Part shown: in pieces, positions 33,176 through 41,225 of the stretch
Position numbering within the stretch: the stretch's first letter is position 1
How the letters are laid out: every line of letters begins with the position of its first letter
DNA from: Actinocrinis sp035650855
GTDB taxonomy: Bacteria > Actinomycetota > Actinomycetes > Streptomycetales > Catenulisporaceae
Reading direction: 5' to 3'
DNA: 42,633 bases
Assembly: GCF_035650855.1 (NCBI RefSeq)
Contig: NZ_DASRGV010000053.1
Location: 1-42,633, forward strand
The notes under the pieces: generated by a model
What the model was told of the DNA's origin: nothing
Databases searched by the model: none
The model's input: the letters and a program-made list of their open reading frames with translations, nothing else
Made by a program: the position numbers and the translations under genes

Positions 33176-34789
33176 ATGCTCTTCGCCGAGGTCGTCCAAG
33201 TCTCCGCCACCGTCGCGGCGACTCGGTCGCGCCTGGCCAAGGTCGACGCGCTGGCCGGCATCCTGCGCGCCGCCGCCTCGAGCACACAGGCTCCGGCCGC
33301 GGTTCGCGTCGTCGCGGCGTTCCTCGTCGGCGTGCCGCTGCAGGGGCGCTTCGGCACCGGATGGCGCACCCTGGCCCAGCTCGACGCGGCACCTGCCGCC
33401 GAGCCCACGCTGACCGTCGGCGAGGTGGACACCGCCCTGGAAAGCCTCGCGGGCACCTCGGGGACCGGCTCGCGCGGGCGTCGCGGCGAGCTGCTCGGCG
33501 CGCTGCTGCGGGCCGCCACCGCCGACGAGCAGAACTTCCTGCTTCGGTTGCTCACCGGTGAGCTGCGGCAGGGCGCGCTCGAGGGCGTCATGCTCGACGC
33601 GGTCGCCAAGGCCGCGGATGTGCCCGGAGAGCACGTCCGCCGGGCCTTCATGCTCTCCGGCTCGCTGTCCGACACCGCCGCGGCCGCGCTGCACGGCGGC
33701 CCGGACGCGCTCGCCGCCTTCGCCCTGCAGATCGGCCGGCCGATACGCCCGATGCTCGCTTCTCCGGCCGAGTCGCTGCCTGACGCGCTCACCGAACTCG
33801 GCGAGGTCAGCGTCGAGTACAAGCTGGACGGCGCGCGAATACAGGTGCACCGCCGCGGTCAGCAGGTCAACATCTTCACCAGAACGCTGCGAGAGATCAC
33901 CACGAGCGTGCCAGAGCTCGTCGAACTGGTCCGCGCGCTGCCCTGCGAGACGCTGGTGCTCGACGGCGAGACCCTGGCGCTGACCGATGAGGGCCGGCCG
34001 CGGCCGTTCCAGGAGACGATGAGCCGCTTCGGCGCCACCTCCGAGCGCGATCTGCTGCTGCACCCGTACTTCTTCGACTGCCTGCATCTCGACGGCGTCG
34101 ACCTGCTCGACGCGCCGCTGACCGAACGTCAGGCCGCCCTGCAGCGCGTCGCCGGGCCGTACATCATCCCCGGCGTGTACCGGCCGAGTCCGGACGAGGC
34201 GCAGGATCTGCTCGCGGCGGCGCTCGCCGCGGGGCACGAAGGCGTCATGGTCAAGGCGCTGGACGCGCCCTACGCGGCCGGCCGCCGCGGCCGCTCCTGG
34301 CAGAAGGTCAAGCCGGTGCACACCCTCGACCTGGTGGTCCTCGCCGCGGAATGGGGCCACGGCCGCCGCACCGGATACCTGTCCAACCTGCACCTCGGCG
34401 CCCGCGACCCGGACGGCGGACCGCCGATCATGGTCGGCAAGACCTTCAAAGGCCTCACCGACGAGCTGCTGGCCTGGCAGACCGAGCAGTTCCCCAAGAT
34501 CGAGCAGCGCCGCACCGACTGGACCGTGTATCTGCGGCCCGAACTGGTCGTCGAGATCGAGCTCGACGGCGTCCAGGTCAGCCCGCGCTATCCCGGCGGG
34601 GTCGCGCTGCGCTTCGCCCGCGTGCTGCGATACCGCCCGGACAAGGAAGCGGCGGACGCCGACACGATCACCTCCGTGCGGGCCCTGCTCCCGGCGCGCG
34701 AGCCGGGTGATTCGGCGCCGGATTCGGGCGCAGCGGCCGGTGAGGCGGCGGATGCCGGCGACGCTCCAGGACCGGACTCAGCGGGCTGA
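33176..34789 (+). CDS. ligB: ATP-dependent DNA ligase LigB
   Basis: 537 aa, ATG at 33176 with only a weak ribosome site. Order: N-terminal DNA-binding domain (about 1-200, MLFAEVVQVSATVAATRSRLAKVDALAGILRAA, RQGALEGVMLDAVAKAA), adenylation domain with motif I EYKLDGAR (AMP-bound Lys), III DGETLAL, IIIa FDCLHLDGVDLL, IV EGVMVKAL and V SWQKVKPVHTLDLVV, then the OB domain with motif VI RYPGGVALRFARVLRYRPDKEAADADTI. Length and sequence track mycobacterial LigB closely. It seals nicks using ATP and is a dispensable repair ligase in relatives; essential NAD-dependent LigA lies elsewhere. A 40-residue Ser/Pro/Gly tail is likely disordered. No Ku or LigD partners are in the window. Confidence 0.95.
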   Translation: MLFAEVVQVSATVAATRSRLAKVDALAGILRAAASSTQAPAAVRVVAAFLVGVPLQGRFGTGWRTLAQLDAAPAAEPTLTVGEVDTALESLAGTSGTGSRGRRGELLGALLRAATADEQNFLLRLLTGELRQGALEGVMLDAVAKAADVPGEHVRRAFMLSGSLSDTAAAALHGGPDALAAFALQIGRPIRPMLASPAESLPDALTELGEVSVEYKLDGARIQVHRRGQQVNIFTRTLREITTSVPELVELVRALPCETLVLDGETLALTDEGRPRPFQETMSRFGATSERDLLLHPYFFDCLHLDGVDLLDAPLTERQAALQRVAGPYIIPGVYRPSPDEAQDLLAAALAAGHEGVMVKALDAPYAAGRRGRSWQKVKPVHTLDLVVLAAEWGHGRRTGYLSNLHLGARDPDGGPPIMVGKTFKGLTDELLAWQTEQFPKIEQRRTDWTVYLRPELVVEIELDGVQVSPRYPGGVALRFARVLRYRPDKEAADADTITSVRALLPAREPGDSAPDSGAAAGEAADAGDAPGPDSAG

Positions 34790-34892
34790 ACCACCATACG
34801 CCGGAGACCAGAGAAAACCCTGGTACCGATTTTGCCTGAGCTAAACGATGCAGCTCTTCCCCCCACCCGGCGAAGCTGACACACTAGCTCAT

Positions 34893-34918
34893 GATCAGAC
34901 ACCCCACCCCGTCTGATC
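34893..34918. terminator. 8-bp inverted repeat after ligB
   Basis: GATCAGAC (34893-34900) and its exact inverse (34911-34918) with a 10-nt C-rich loop; 104 bp after the ligB stop. Weak alone, part of a three-hairpin intergenic block. Confidence 0.4.
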
Positions 34919-34953
34919 CATCACCCGGCGTGTGGACTCGTTCCCGCCGGAAG

Positions 34954-34992
34954 GGTCCCCGGCATCGCATCCCCCCCGTGATGCCGGGGACC
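34954..34992. terminator. 13-bp perfect hairpin between ligB and the GH9 gene
   Basis: GGTCCCCGGCATC (34954-34966) pairs with 34980-34992, loop of 13 nt including seven C. No T-run; a likely actinobacterial terminator for ligB and perhaps for the convergent cellulase gene. Confidence 0.6.
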
Positions 34993-35016
34993 GCCCCGTT
35001 TCCGGGGCCGAATCCA

Positions 35017-35082
35017 CCGCTCAACGAGGTCCGCCCGAACGGGGCGTGCGGTCCAGGCACGCCCCGTCCTCGCGTTGAGCGG
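35017..35082. terminator. Nested hairpin next to the GH9 stop
   Basis: An outer stem CCGCTCAACG (35017-35026) pairs with 35073-35082, enclosing an inner 9-bp stem GGGGCGTGC (35041-35049) with 35057-35065. It ends 5 bp from the GH9 stop codon on the minus strand, so it is probably its terminator. Confidence 0.6.
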
Positions 35083-35086
35083 GTAG

Positions 35087-37081
35087 TCAGCGCGCGGTGC
35101 CCGACGCCTCTTGGAGCGCGGCCGCGATGACCGCGGTGCCGGTCATGTCGAGGGCCGGTTCGTCCGTCTGCCAGCTTCTGACGTCGTCGACGAATCGGCT
35201 GCCGTGACCAGTGAATGCGGCGAACGGGTCACTGTTCTGGTTCGCCGGGCAGGCGGTCATCCCGCTCTGCAGATCTCCCAGGCCGCCGGTGAACTGATCG
35301 GCTCCGTTCGGCCCGTTCACGACGGCGCCGACCGCGAGCGGGCTCTTGCCGTCGGTGCTGCCGCTGAGGTTCGCCACCTGGTGTTGCATGCAGCGCGGGT
35401 AGAGATCGCCCTCGCCGACCATGAAGCCGGTGCCCCACGCGTTCGCGCCGAAGAGCCAGTCGCGCTGCTCGGTGGCGAAGCCCGCGAAGCTGCGGTCGCC
35501 GCTGGCCTGCCGGTAGAGCGCCTCGGTGGCCAGCAGGCCGAAGGTGTGCGAGTCGACGTCGAAGTCCGAGTAGACCCCGCCAGCATGGAAGACGTCTGAC
35601 GATGCCCGGGACGCTGCGGTCCGCAGCTGCCGCTTGAGGTCTGCGACCAGCGCGCTTCTGCCGACTGCGAGCCCTGATCCGCTCGGGTCGCCCGCGGCCG
35701 CCATGGCCTTGATCAGGTCGGCGTGCGCGAGTGCGCTGGTGTCGTAGAGGTTGAACGTGTCGCCGGTGTCCGCGCTGATGTAGTCCTTGGCCCACGTCGC
35801 CGCGTCGGCGAGGTACGGCTTGGCGTTCGCGTCGTGGCCGAGTGCGTGGGCTGCGAGCGCGATCTCGGCGGCACCGAACTCCATGTCGTCGTGCCAGGTG
35901 CTCTCGGGGTAGTACGCGTTCGGCAGCGCGGTCACCAGCGGATTCGGCGGGCTGGCGGTGTTCGCCTGCGCGTAGAGCGAGGTAGCGGCCTGATACTCGG
36001 CGGCCGCGCGGGACGGGTCTCGGGCCGCGTCGACCTGCGCCGCCAGTGCGAACGCGGCTGACCCGCGGCCGGCCAGGTTCGGGCTGATCTTCGCGCCCGG
36101 GGCGGCGGCGGCGAAGGTCGGGCGGTGCGCGGCGGAGTACCGGTCCGCGGAGGCGGTGTCGCCGTCGTCGGCCTGCGGGAGCCGCCACAGGTCGTGGTCG
36201 CCGGTGAAGGTGCCGGCCGAGTTGCCGGAGCCGATGCCGACCTGGAGGTAGAGCGTCATCGTGGCCTGATCCCACATCTTGTTCAGCCAGGCCTCGCCGT
36301 AGTGCGCCTCGGTGTCGAGGGTCGCCGGCGCGGACGCGCCGAGTGCGCGCTCCGAGGCGAACAGGACGGCGTCGCCGTAGGCGGCGGTGTGCGTGAACTT
36401 CAGGAAGTCGCCCGCGTCGAACCAGCCTCCTGACACGTCGTGGCTGCCGCCGGCCTTGGTCAGATCGCTGTCGGTGATGGTGTCAGAGCCGCCGGAGGCG
36501 AAATGCGGCCACTTGTACACGGCCGCGTTCCGGTCGTTGAGGTGCGAGGGCTGACGGTGCAGCGCCCCGCTGATCACGTCCGAGCCGTCGCGCTGCACCT
36601 GGTAGAAGTTCACCCCGTCCGCCACCAGCTTGCGGTACATCGATGACGCCGTGGTGATGGTGAAGGCCGGGGAGCTGGCGCTCGTCGCTCCGCTCACGAC
36701 CAGGTGGTAGCGGCCCGGTTTGGTGAGCGTGGTGAACGTGATCGGATACACGTCGGGGTACGCGCTGTTCCACTTGCCTCGGCTGGTTGATCCGACGCTG
36801 CCGCTCAGGACGCTCCTGCCGGCGGAGTCGACCACGGAGAATCTGACCCCTGATACGGCCGCGCCGGTCATCAGGTAGCCGACCTTCGCGTCGGTGGGCA
36901 GGTAGCCGATCTGGTCGATGCGGATCTGGCTCGCCGCGGCAGCGTGCGCGCTGACCTGGCCGACGAGGCTCAGTGAGGCGGCGACGGCCGCGGTGGTGGC
37001 CACCGCGGCGAGGCGCGTCGAGCGCGAAGGGGTGCGGGAGCGGGGGCGTGGATTGCGCAGCGGCTTGCGACGGGTCGGCAC
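35087..37081 (-). CDS. Secreted GH9 endoglucanase with N-terminal Ig-like (CelD_N) domain
   Basis: 664 aa. The start is GTG at 37081 with GGGAG five bases upstream. A long basic N-terminus (PTRRKPLRNPRPRSRTPSRSTR) and hydrophobic LAAVATTAAVAASLSLVG, cleavage after AHAAA, form the signal peptide; paired Arg residues leave Tat possible. An Ig-like domain (about 50-140, IRIDQIGYLPTDAKVGYL) precedes the (alpha/alpha)6 barrel (about 145-660): SGGWFDAGDFLKFTHTAAYGDAVL with the base Asp pair, SHTFGLLATEALYR, LFGANAWGTGFMVGEG, and the acid Glu in TDEPALDMTGTAVIAAAL. It cleaves beta-1,4-glucan. No carbohydrate-binding module, unlike many bacterial GH9. Its promoter and a palindrome are at 37096-37151, divergent from the polyprenyl synthase gene. 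Confidence 0.93.
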   Translation of the reverse strand: MPTRRKPLRNPRPRSRTPSRSTRLAAVATTAAVAASLSLVGQVSAHAAAASQIRIDQIGYLPTDAKVGYLMTGAAVSGVRFSVVDSAGRSVLSGSVGSTSRGKWNSAYPDVYPITFTTLTKPGRYHLVVSGATSASSPAFTITTASSMYRKLVADGVNFYQVQRDGSDVISGALHRQPSHLNDRNAAVYKWPHFASGGSDTITDSDLTKAGGSHDVSGGWFDAGDFLKFTHTAAYGDAVLFASERALGASAPATLDTEAHYGEAWLNKMWDQATMTLYLQVGIGSGNSAGTFTGDHDLWRLPQADDGDTASADRYSAAHRPTFAAAAPGAKISPNLAGRGSAAFALAAQVDAARDPSRAAAEYQAATSLYAQANTASPPNPLVTALPNAYYPESTWHDDMEFGAAEIALAAHALGHDANAKPYLADAATWAKDYISADTGDTFNLYDTSALAHADLIKAMAAAGDPSGSGLAVGRSALVADLKRQLRTAASRASSDVFHAGGVYSDFDVDSHTFGLLATEALYRQASGDRSFAGFATEQRDWLFGANAWGTGFMVGEGDLYPRCMQHQVANLSGSTDGKSPLAVGAVVNGPNGADQFTGGLGDLQSGMTACPANQNSDPFAAFTGHGSRFVDDVRSWQTDEPALDMTGTAVIAAALQEASGTAR

Positions 37082-37095
37082 GGCGTCTCCCTTGA

Positions 37096-37116
37096 CTGGT
37101 AAATCTCCTTTACTAG
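37096..37116. promoter_or_regulatory. Operator palindrome at the GH9 transcription start
   Basis: CTGGTAAA (37096-37103), 5 bp, TTTACTAG (37109-37116): 7 of 8 positions are symmetric. It begins at the predicted start point of the GH9 promoter and ends 15 bp before the start codon. It differs from the CebR-type box of the GH1 gene, so the two glycosidases appear to answer to different regulators. Confidence 0.65.
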
Positions 37117-37122
37117 AGGCGC

Positions 37123-37151
37123 ACCGTAGCGCCGTGCGGACCACCGGTCAA
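37123..37151 (-). promoter_or_regulatory. Promoter of the GH9 gene
   Basis: On the minus strand TTGACC (plus 37146-37151), 17 bp, TACGGT (plus 37123-37128). Start point expected near 37116, giving a leader of about 35 nt. Confidence 0.65.
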
Positions 37152-37286
37152 CGCACCGGCGTGGAAGGAAAGGAATTGAACAGCGTGATGAGGCAGATCG
37201 TGTAGAGGAAGCGGGCGCGCGGGGGAGGGATAGGGATGAGGCCGCGGCCGCCGGGTATCCCGAAGCGGCGAACTGGGAGGTCGGAC

Positions 37287-38393
37287 ATGCGCGAACTGGA
37301 GCCGCTGCGTTCGCGCGTGGACGGCGTGCTGGCGGATTTCCTCGATGCGCGGCTTGGGGAAGTGCCGCTGGATGAAGTGGGGACACGAGGTGCGGGAGGG
37401 CGGGCGTGCGGGGGCGAGGACGGGCACCGGCAGCGCGCGGACGAGGAGTTCGTTTCGGGCATCGCCGACCTGATCACGCGCGGCGGCAAGCGACTGCGCG
37501 CGGCCCTCTGCGTGCTCGGCTGGGCCGGAACCGGCCTGGCGGTTGACGACGCGATCGTGCGCGGCGGTGCGTCGCTGGAACTGCTGCATGCCTGTGCCTT
37601 GATACACGACGACGTCATGGATGGCTCCGAGACGCGCCGCGGCGGTGCCACGGTGCACCGGGCCTTCGCCGCTCGGCATGCCGGGGCCGGCTGGCGCGGC
37701 GAGGCCGGGCAGTTCGGCGTCGGCGCGGCGATCGCGGCCGGCGACCTCTGCCTGGTCTGGGCCGACCGGCTGCTGCGGGAGAGCGGGCTGCCGGCCGCTG
37801 CTGTGGAGCGCGGCCGGCCCGTGTACGACGCGATGCGCGCCGAGACGATCCGCGGCCAGTACCTTGATCTGGTCGCGCAGGCGAGCGGCTGGTTCGAGCT
37901 CGACGACGCACTGACCGTGGCGCGCGCCAAGACCGCCGCGTGCACGACCACCGGTCCGCTGCGGTTCGGCGGCACGCTGGCCGGCGCGGGCGAGGACTTG
38001 CTGGCGGCGTATGAGGCCTACGGCTTGGCCTTGGGCCTGGCGTTCCAGCTGCGCGACGACCTGCTCGGCGCCTTTGCCGACCCCGCCGACACCGGAAAGC
38101 CGTCCGGCGATGACCTGCGGGACGGAAAGTGCACCGTGCTGCTCGCGGAGGCGTATCAGCGATTGGATTCAGCCGGTCGGCGACGACTGCGACGGCTCAT
38201 CGGAAGCGGATCGCGGTCGGCGGTCGACGAGATCCGGGTACTGATGGAGGAGGCGGGAGCGCGGCAGGCAGTGGAGGAACGGATCAAAGGGCTGGGAAAG
38301 CAGGCGGTCGAGGCGCTCAGCTCCGGCGTGCAAGTGGACGCGGGGGTTCGGGAGTCGTTGGTGGGACTCGTGGCGGTCGTCACGGAGGGATGA
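37287..38393 (+). CDS. Polyprenyl diphosphate synthase (trans-isoprenyl chain)
   Basis: 368 aa, ATG at 37287 (MRELEPLRSRV) after GGGAGG; the upstream extension lacks a ribosome site. Condenses isopentenyl diphosphate units onto an allylic primer. Motifs: RGGKRLRAALCVL, the first Asp-rich motif LIHDDVMDGSETRRGGATVH (Asp108, Asp109, Asp112), GDLCLVWADRLL, and second Asp-rich FQLRDDLLGAFADPADTGKPSGDDLRDGKCTVLLAEA. Small residues before the first motif (ELLHACAL) are compatible with a C20 or longer product, but chain length cannot be fixed. An insertion at about 30-52 (EVGTRGAGGRACGGEDGHRQR) is lineage-specific. It converges on a UbiA-like gene, and a UbiE-like methyltransferase follows, so it may supply a prenyl tail for a quinone-like product. 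Confidence 0.92.
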   Translation: MRELEPLRSRVDGVLADFLDARLGEVPLDEVGTRGAGGRACGGEDGHRQRADEEFVSGIADLITRGGKRLRAALCVLGWAGTGLAVDDAIVRGGASLELLHACALIHDDVMDGSETRRGGATVHRAFAARHAGAGWRGEAGQFGVGAAIAAGDLCLVWADRLLRESGLPAAAVERGRPVYDAMRAETIRGQYLDLVAQASGWFELDDALTVARAKTAACTTTGPLRFGGTLAGAGEDLLAAYEAYGLALGLAFQLRDDLLGAFADPADTGKPSGDDLRDGKCTVLLAEAYQRLDSAGRRRLRRLIGSGSRSAVDEIRVLMEEAGARQAVEERIKGLGKQAVEALSSGVQVDAGVRESLVGLVAVVTEG

Positions 38394-38410
38394 GGGGCGA
38401 GCAGACGGTG

Positions 38411-39166
38411 CTACCAGTGCGGGACTCGGGAAAGCAGAACAGCGGCGGCGATGGCGGGCACCGCGTAAGACAGCAGCTTGAGAGCACCGTCGAGCGGGTT
38501 GAGCAGCGCCGCCTTGTCGAGCGGCATCGTGGAGCCATCGGCGAGTTCGACGACGCCGGTCACATTCACCGCTCGCCGGCGCAACATGCGCGCGGGCGTG
38601 CTTAGGCGCCGTTGCGCCGCAGATAGAGCCGTCGCGGCGATGACGGCGACGACAGCGCCGAGAGTGCGCGGCGAATTGAACGCTGGCGCCTGCGCGACGT
38701 AACCGACCGCCGCGGGGAACGCCCCCCAAGCGAGGGCGAATCCGAGGTCTGTGTGCAGCGCGCCGCCGAAGAGTTCGAGGTTGTATCCGAGTACGAGCAC
38801 GACTCCGACCACCACGAACGGGATCAGCACCAGCCCGGTGTGCGGCAGCACCGCGATCCCGAGCGCCGCTGCGGCCGCGAGCGACACGATCGCCGCCGAC
38901 CACAGGGCTCTGTCGCTGATGCCGGTACGCAGCGGCCGGCCGTTCCACTCGTCGAGCGCGTGCGCCGCGATACCCACCGCGAGCGCGAACGCGAGCACCG
39001 TCGCGCCGAGGATCAGCCAGTCGAGGTGCGGCGCGAGTGCGGCGCCGATCGCGGCATAGGAAAGGTGCCACAGCGTGTACGGCGGGTGCAGCACCGTCCA
39101 CCAGTCCCAGCGCGCGCCACCGCGCCGCGCGTAGAAGGCGGGGGAGAGCGAATCGGCTTCGGCCAT
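38411..39166 (-). CDS. UbiA-like membrane prenyltransferase, degenerate Asp motifs
   Basis: 251 aa from the ATG at 39166 (MAEADSLSPAFYARRGGARW). Seven or so hydrophobic helices: LWHLSYAAIGAALAPHLDW, LILGATVLAFALAVGIAAHALDEW, ALWSAAIVSLAAAAALGIAVL, LVLIPFVVVGVVLVLGYNLELF, FALAWGAFPAAVGYVAQAPAF, LGAVVAVIAATALSAA, LLSYAVPAIAAAVLL. The place of the first Asp-rich motif reads AHALDEWNGRPLRTGIS (Asp72), and GYNLELFGGALHTDLGFALAWGAFP lies where the second would be; both only partly fit UbiA, so a prenyltransferase is plausible but not proven. Its start is one base after the stop of the methyltransferase (TGACATG), so they are translationally coupled. Alternative: a membrane protein of unrelated function. 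Confidence 0.6.
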   Translation of the reverse strand: MAEADSLSPAFYARRGGARWDWWTVLHPPYTLWHLSYAAIGAALAPHLDWLILGATVLAFALAVGIAAHALDEWNGRPLRTGISDRALWSAAIVSLAAAAALGIAVLPHTGLVLIPFVVVGVVLVLGYNLELFGGALHTDLGFALAWGAFPAAVGYVAQAPAFNSPRTLGAVVAVIAATALSAAQRRLSTPARMLRRRAVNVTGVVELADGSTMPLDKAALLNPLDGALKLLSYAVPAIAAAVLLSRVPHW

Positions 39167-39167
39167 G

Positions 39168-39992
39168 TCAGGCGCCGTTCGACTCTGGCTCTGCGCCGAG
39201 GGTGGCCGCGGCCTCGGGCGCCGTGGTGGCATCCGGGGCGTCCTTAGCGCTGCGTGCCTTCCTGCCCCACATGACCACTCCACCGCCGAGACTCATCGTG
39301 CGCACCCCGACGTCTTCGATGCCTGCTTCACGCCAGTGCGCGACGGTCTCCTCGACCGGATGACGCTGGTAGTGCTCGGTGATCGAGGGGCCGAGGAACC
39401 GGCCGACCTGCGCCCACTCGCGCCCGCCGGTGGCGAATCCGGCCGCCGGGAGCACCGCGCGCGTGTATCCGCGCCAGGCGGTGTGCCAGACCGGCCTGCT
39501 CGGAACGGCGAACTCGAGGCTCGCGATCGCTCCGCCGGGGCGCACGACCCGGGCCAGCTCGCGCAGCGTCGCGGCCGGGTCGGTCACGTAACGCAGCAGG
39601 TAGGTGAAGGTCAGCGCGTCGAAGGAGGCGTCCGGGAACGGCAGCTGCTCCGCCCGCCCGACCACGAGCCGGATCTGCCCCTCGGCGTTGTGGCGCGCGA
39701 CGCGGTCCCGGCCGACGCGCAACATCTCCTCGGTCAGGTCGACGCCGATCACGTCCGCCGGCGTCCGGCGGCTCCAGGCCAGGGCGACCCCGGCGGTTCC
39801 GGTCGCGACGTCGAGCACCCGGTGCGCGTCGGGGCTCAGCCGCAGCGCGGCGTCGACCATCGCGTGCCGCCAGCGCCGGTTCTGGCCGAACGAGAGCACC
39901 TCGGCGAGCAGGTCGTACTTCTCCGGCAGGCCGTCGAACAATCCGCGCGTGAACGCGTTGGCCTGCGCGTCTGTGTCCCAATGTGTACGCAT
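39168..39992 (-). CDS. UbiE/COQ5-like SAM-dependent methyltransferase
   Basis: 274 aa, ATG at 39992 (MRTHWDTDAQANAFTRGLFDGLPEKYDLLAEVLSFGQNRRWR) after GAGGAGG. The class I methyltransferase fold has motif I VLDVATGTAGVAL, acidic end of strand 2 VIGVDLTEEML, VGRAEQLPFPDASFDALTFTYLLRYVTDP (UbiE-like post-motif I) and VVRPGGAIASLEFAVPSRPVW. This is the pattern of demethylmenaquinone/2-polyprenyl-benzoquinol C-methyltransferases, but it is likely an extra paralogue, as the essential menaquinone gene usually sits elsewhere with men genes. Its C-terminal 35 residues are Ala/Pro/Thr-rich. First gene of the pair with the UbiA-like protein; a prenyl-quinone or prenyl-phenol product is inferred. Confidence 0.88.
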   Translation of the reverse strand: MRTHWDTDAQANAFTRGLFDGLPEKYDLLAEVLSFGQNRRWRHAMVDAALRLSPDAHRVLDVATGTAGVALAWSRRTPADVIGVDLTEEMLRVGRDRVARHNAEGQIRLVVGRAEQLPFPDASFDALTFTYLLRYVTDPAATLRELARVVRPGGAIASLEFAVPSRPVWHTAWRGYTRAVLPAAGFATGGREWAQVGRFLGPSITEHYQRHPVEETVAHWREAGIEDVGVRTMSLGGGVVMWGRKARSAKDAPDATTAPEAAATLGAEPESNGA

Positions 39993-40081
39993 TGCGCCTC
40001 CTCGGAGGGAGACATACCCCGTGCGGCCCGGGTCACCTGAGGCACGGCTCACTTGGGACGCGACTCACGTGGGGATGCGAC

Positions 40082-41215
40082 TCACTTGCGGGACGCGAAG
40101 CGGCGCGCGGCGGCGACTCCGGGGATGACCACGATGGCCAGCACCTTGAGCGGCAACGAGAGCCCGCGCGAGGGGACGAACTGCACGGTCGCCGGCGCAA
40201 GCGGCTGAACCGGCGTGGGCACCGGGCTGCGCGGCGGACTTGGGGTCGGCGAGGCCGGGGGAGAAGGAGGGGGCGAGGCGGCCGGCAGTCTCGGCGCGGC
40301 GGCGACGCGCGGACTTGGTGGCGGTGCCGGAGATGCGGGCGGGCTCGGGGCCCTGATGCCGTTGTACGCGGCATCGGTGGTGGCTTGGATCGGATACCGG
40401 CGTGTCGGCTGCTGCCCTTGCGACGTGATCGCCCGATCCCACAGCCATGTCCCTGCGACGACCAGGCTGTCATCGTGGCGGCCGGCCGTGGTCCTCAGCG
40501 AACCGGAGCATACGGCTGATGCGCCGGGATCGAGCGATCCGACGGAAAGCCCTGCGGAGCAGGCGAGACCGGACAGCGAGGGCGGTGGCACCAAGCGCAG
40601 TCCGGTCACCTCGGCCGATCCGGAGTTCACGATCCGCACCGTCGCGCCGACCGCGGTGTCAGCGGGCAGACCACCGCCGGGCGGCACGCCGTTCGCGAAG
40701 GCGAGGCTCGCGGAGAGGCCAGGGGCGATGGCCGTATAACCCGTGTCGGCTGCGGCGAATGGTGTGCGGTTGAAGACGGGAGAGACCGCGCTGGCGGTGA
40801 CACGGCCGTCGTGCTCGCCGACCGCGGCCTTGAAGGTCGCGAAGCAGGTCAGCCGGCTCAGCGGGCCGAGATCCGCGCCGTCACTGTCGTCCGAGTCGTC
40901 GTCACCGTCGTGCGTGCAACGGATCGCGGCCGACGAGACGTCAGGGTCGTGCACTGATACGCCGGTCAGTGGCAGCAGGCCGTCGTTGCGCACAACGTAC
41001 ACACGGCGAACCGTGTCACCGGCAAGCGCGTGGAACGCCGTCGCCTCGGTGCCGGGCAGAGTGTCAGTGAACGTAGAAAGACGCAAGGCGTCGAGGTCGA
41101 GACCAAGACGCGCGTCGGCAACCTGATACTGGCCGGGTGACGCCGCGAAGGCCGATGGCCCCGTGATGAGGACGAACCCGGTCGCCAGCAGCGCGCCGAA
41201 GCGGGAGAGAAGCAT
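40082..41215 (-). CDS. Secreted, membrane-anchored surface protein with Ig-like repeats
   Basis: 377 aa, ATG at 41215, 10 bp after the stop of the DUF4239 gene. Signal peptide MLLSRFGALLATGFVLITGPSAFA-AS. The outer part has two beta-sandwich (CARDB/DUF11-like) repeats: about 45-165 (RRVYVVRNDGLLPLTGVSVHDPDVS, LTCFATFKAAVGEHDGRVTASAVSP) and about 180-275 (VRIVNSGSAEVTGLRLVPPPSL, AVCSGSLRTTAGRHDDSLVVAGTW). Loop 102-115 of the first repeat is Asp-rich (DGDDDSDDSDGAD). Then a Pro/Ser/Ala wall-spanning stalk (about 288-345) and a C-terminal helix LPLKVLAIVVIPGVAAA with basic tail RRFASRK. No LPxTG motif, so it is held by the membrane helix. No enzymatic domain; adhesive or structural role is inferred. 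Confidence 0.8.
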   Translation of the reverse strand: MLLSRFGALLATGFVLITGPSAFAASPGQYQVADARLGLDLDALRLSTFTDTLPGTEATAFHALAGDTVRRVYVVRNDGLLPLTGVSVHDPDVSSAAIRCTHDGDDDSDDSDGADLGPLSRLTCFATFKAAVGEHDGRVTASAVSPVFNRTPFAAADTGYTAIAPGLSASLAFANGVPPGGGLPADTAVGATVRIVNSGSAEVTGLRLVPPPSLSGLACSAGLSVGSLDPGASAVCSGSLRTTAGRHDDSLVVAGTWLWDRAITSQGQQPTRRYPIQATTDAAYNGIRAPSPPASPAPPPSPRVAAAPRLPAASPPPSPPASPTPSPPRSPVPTPVQPLAPATVQFVPSRGLSLPLKVLAIVVIPGVAAARRFASRK

Positions 41216-41225
41216 CAGTAGCCTG

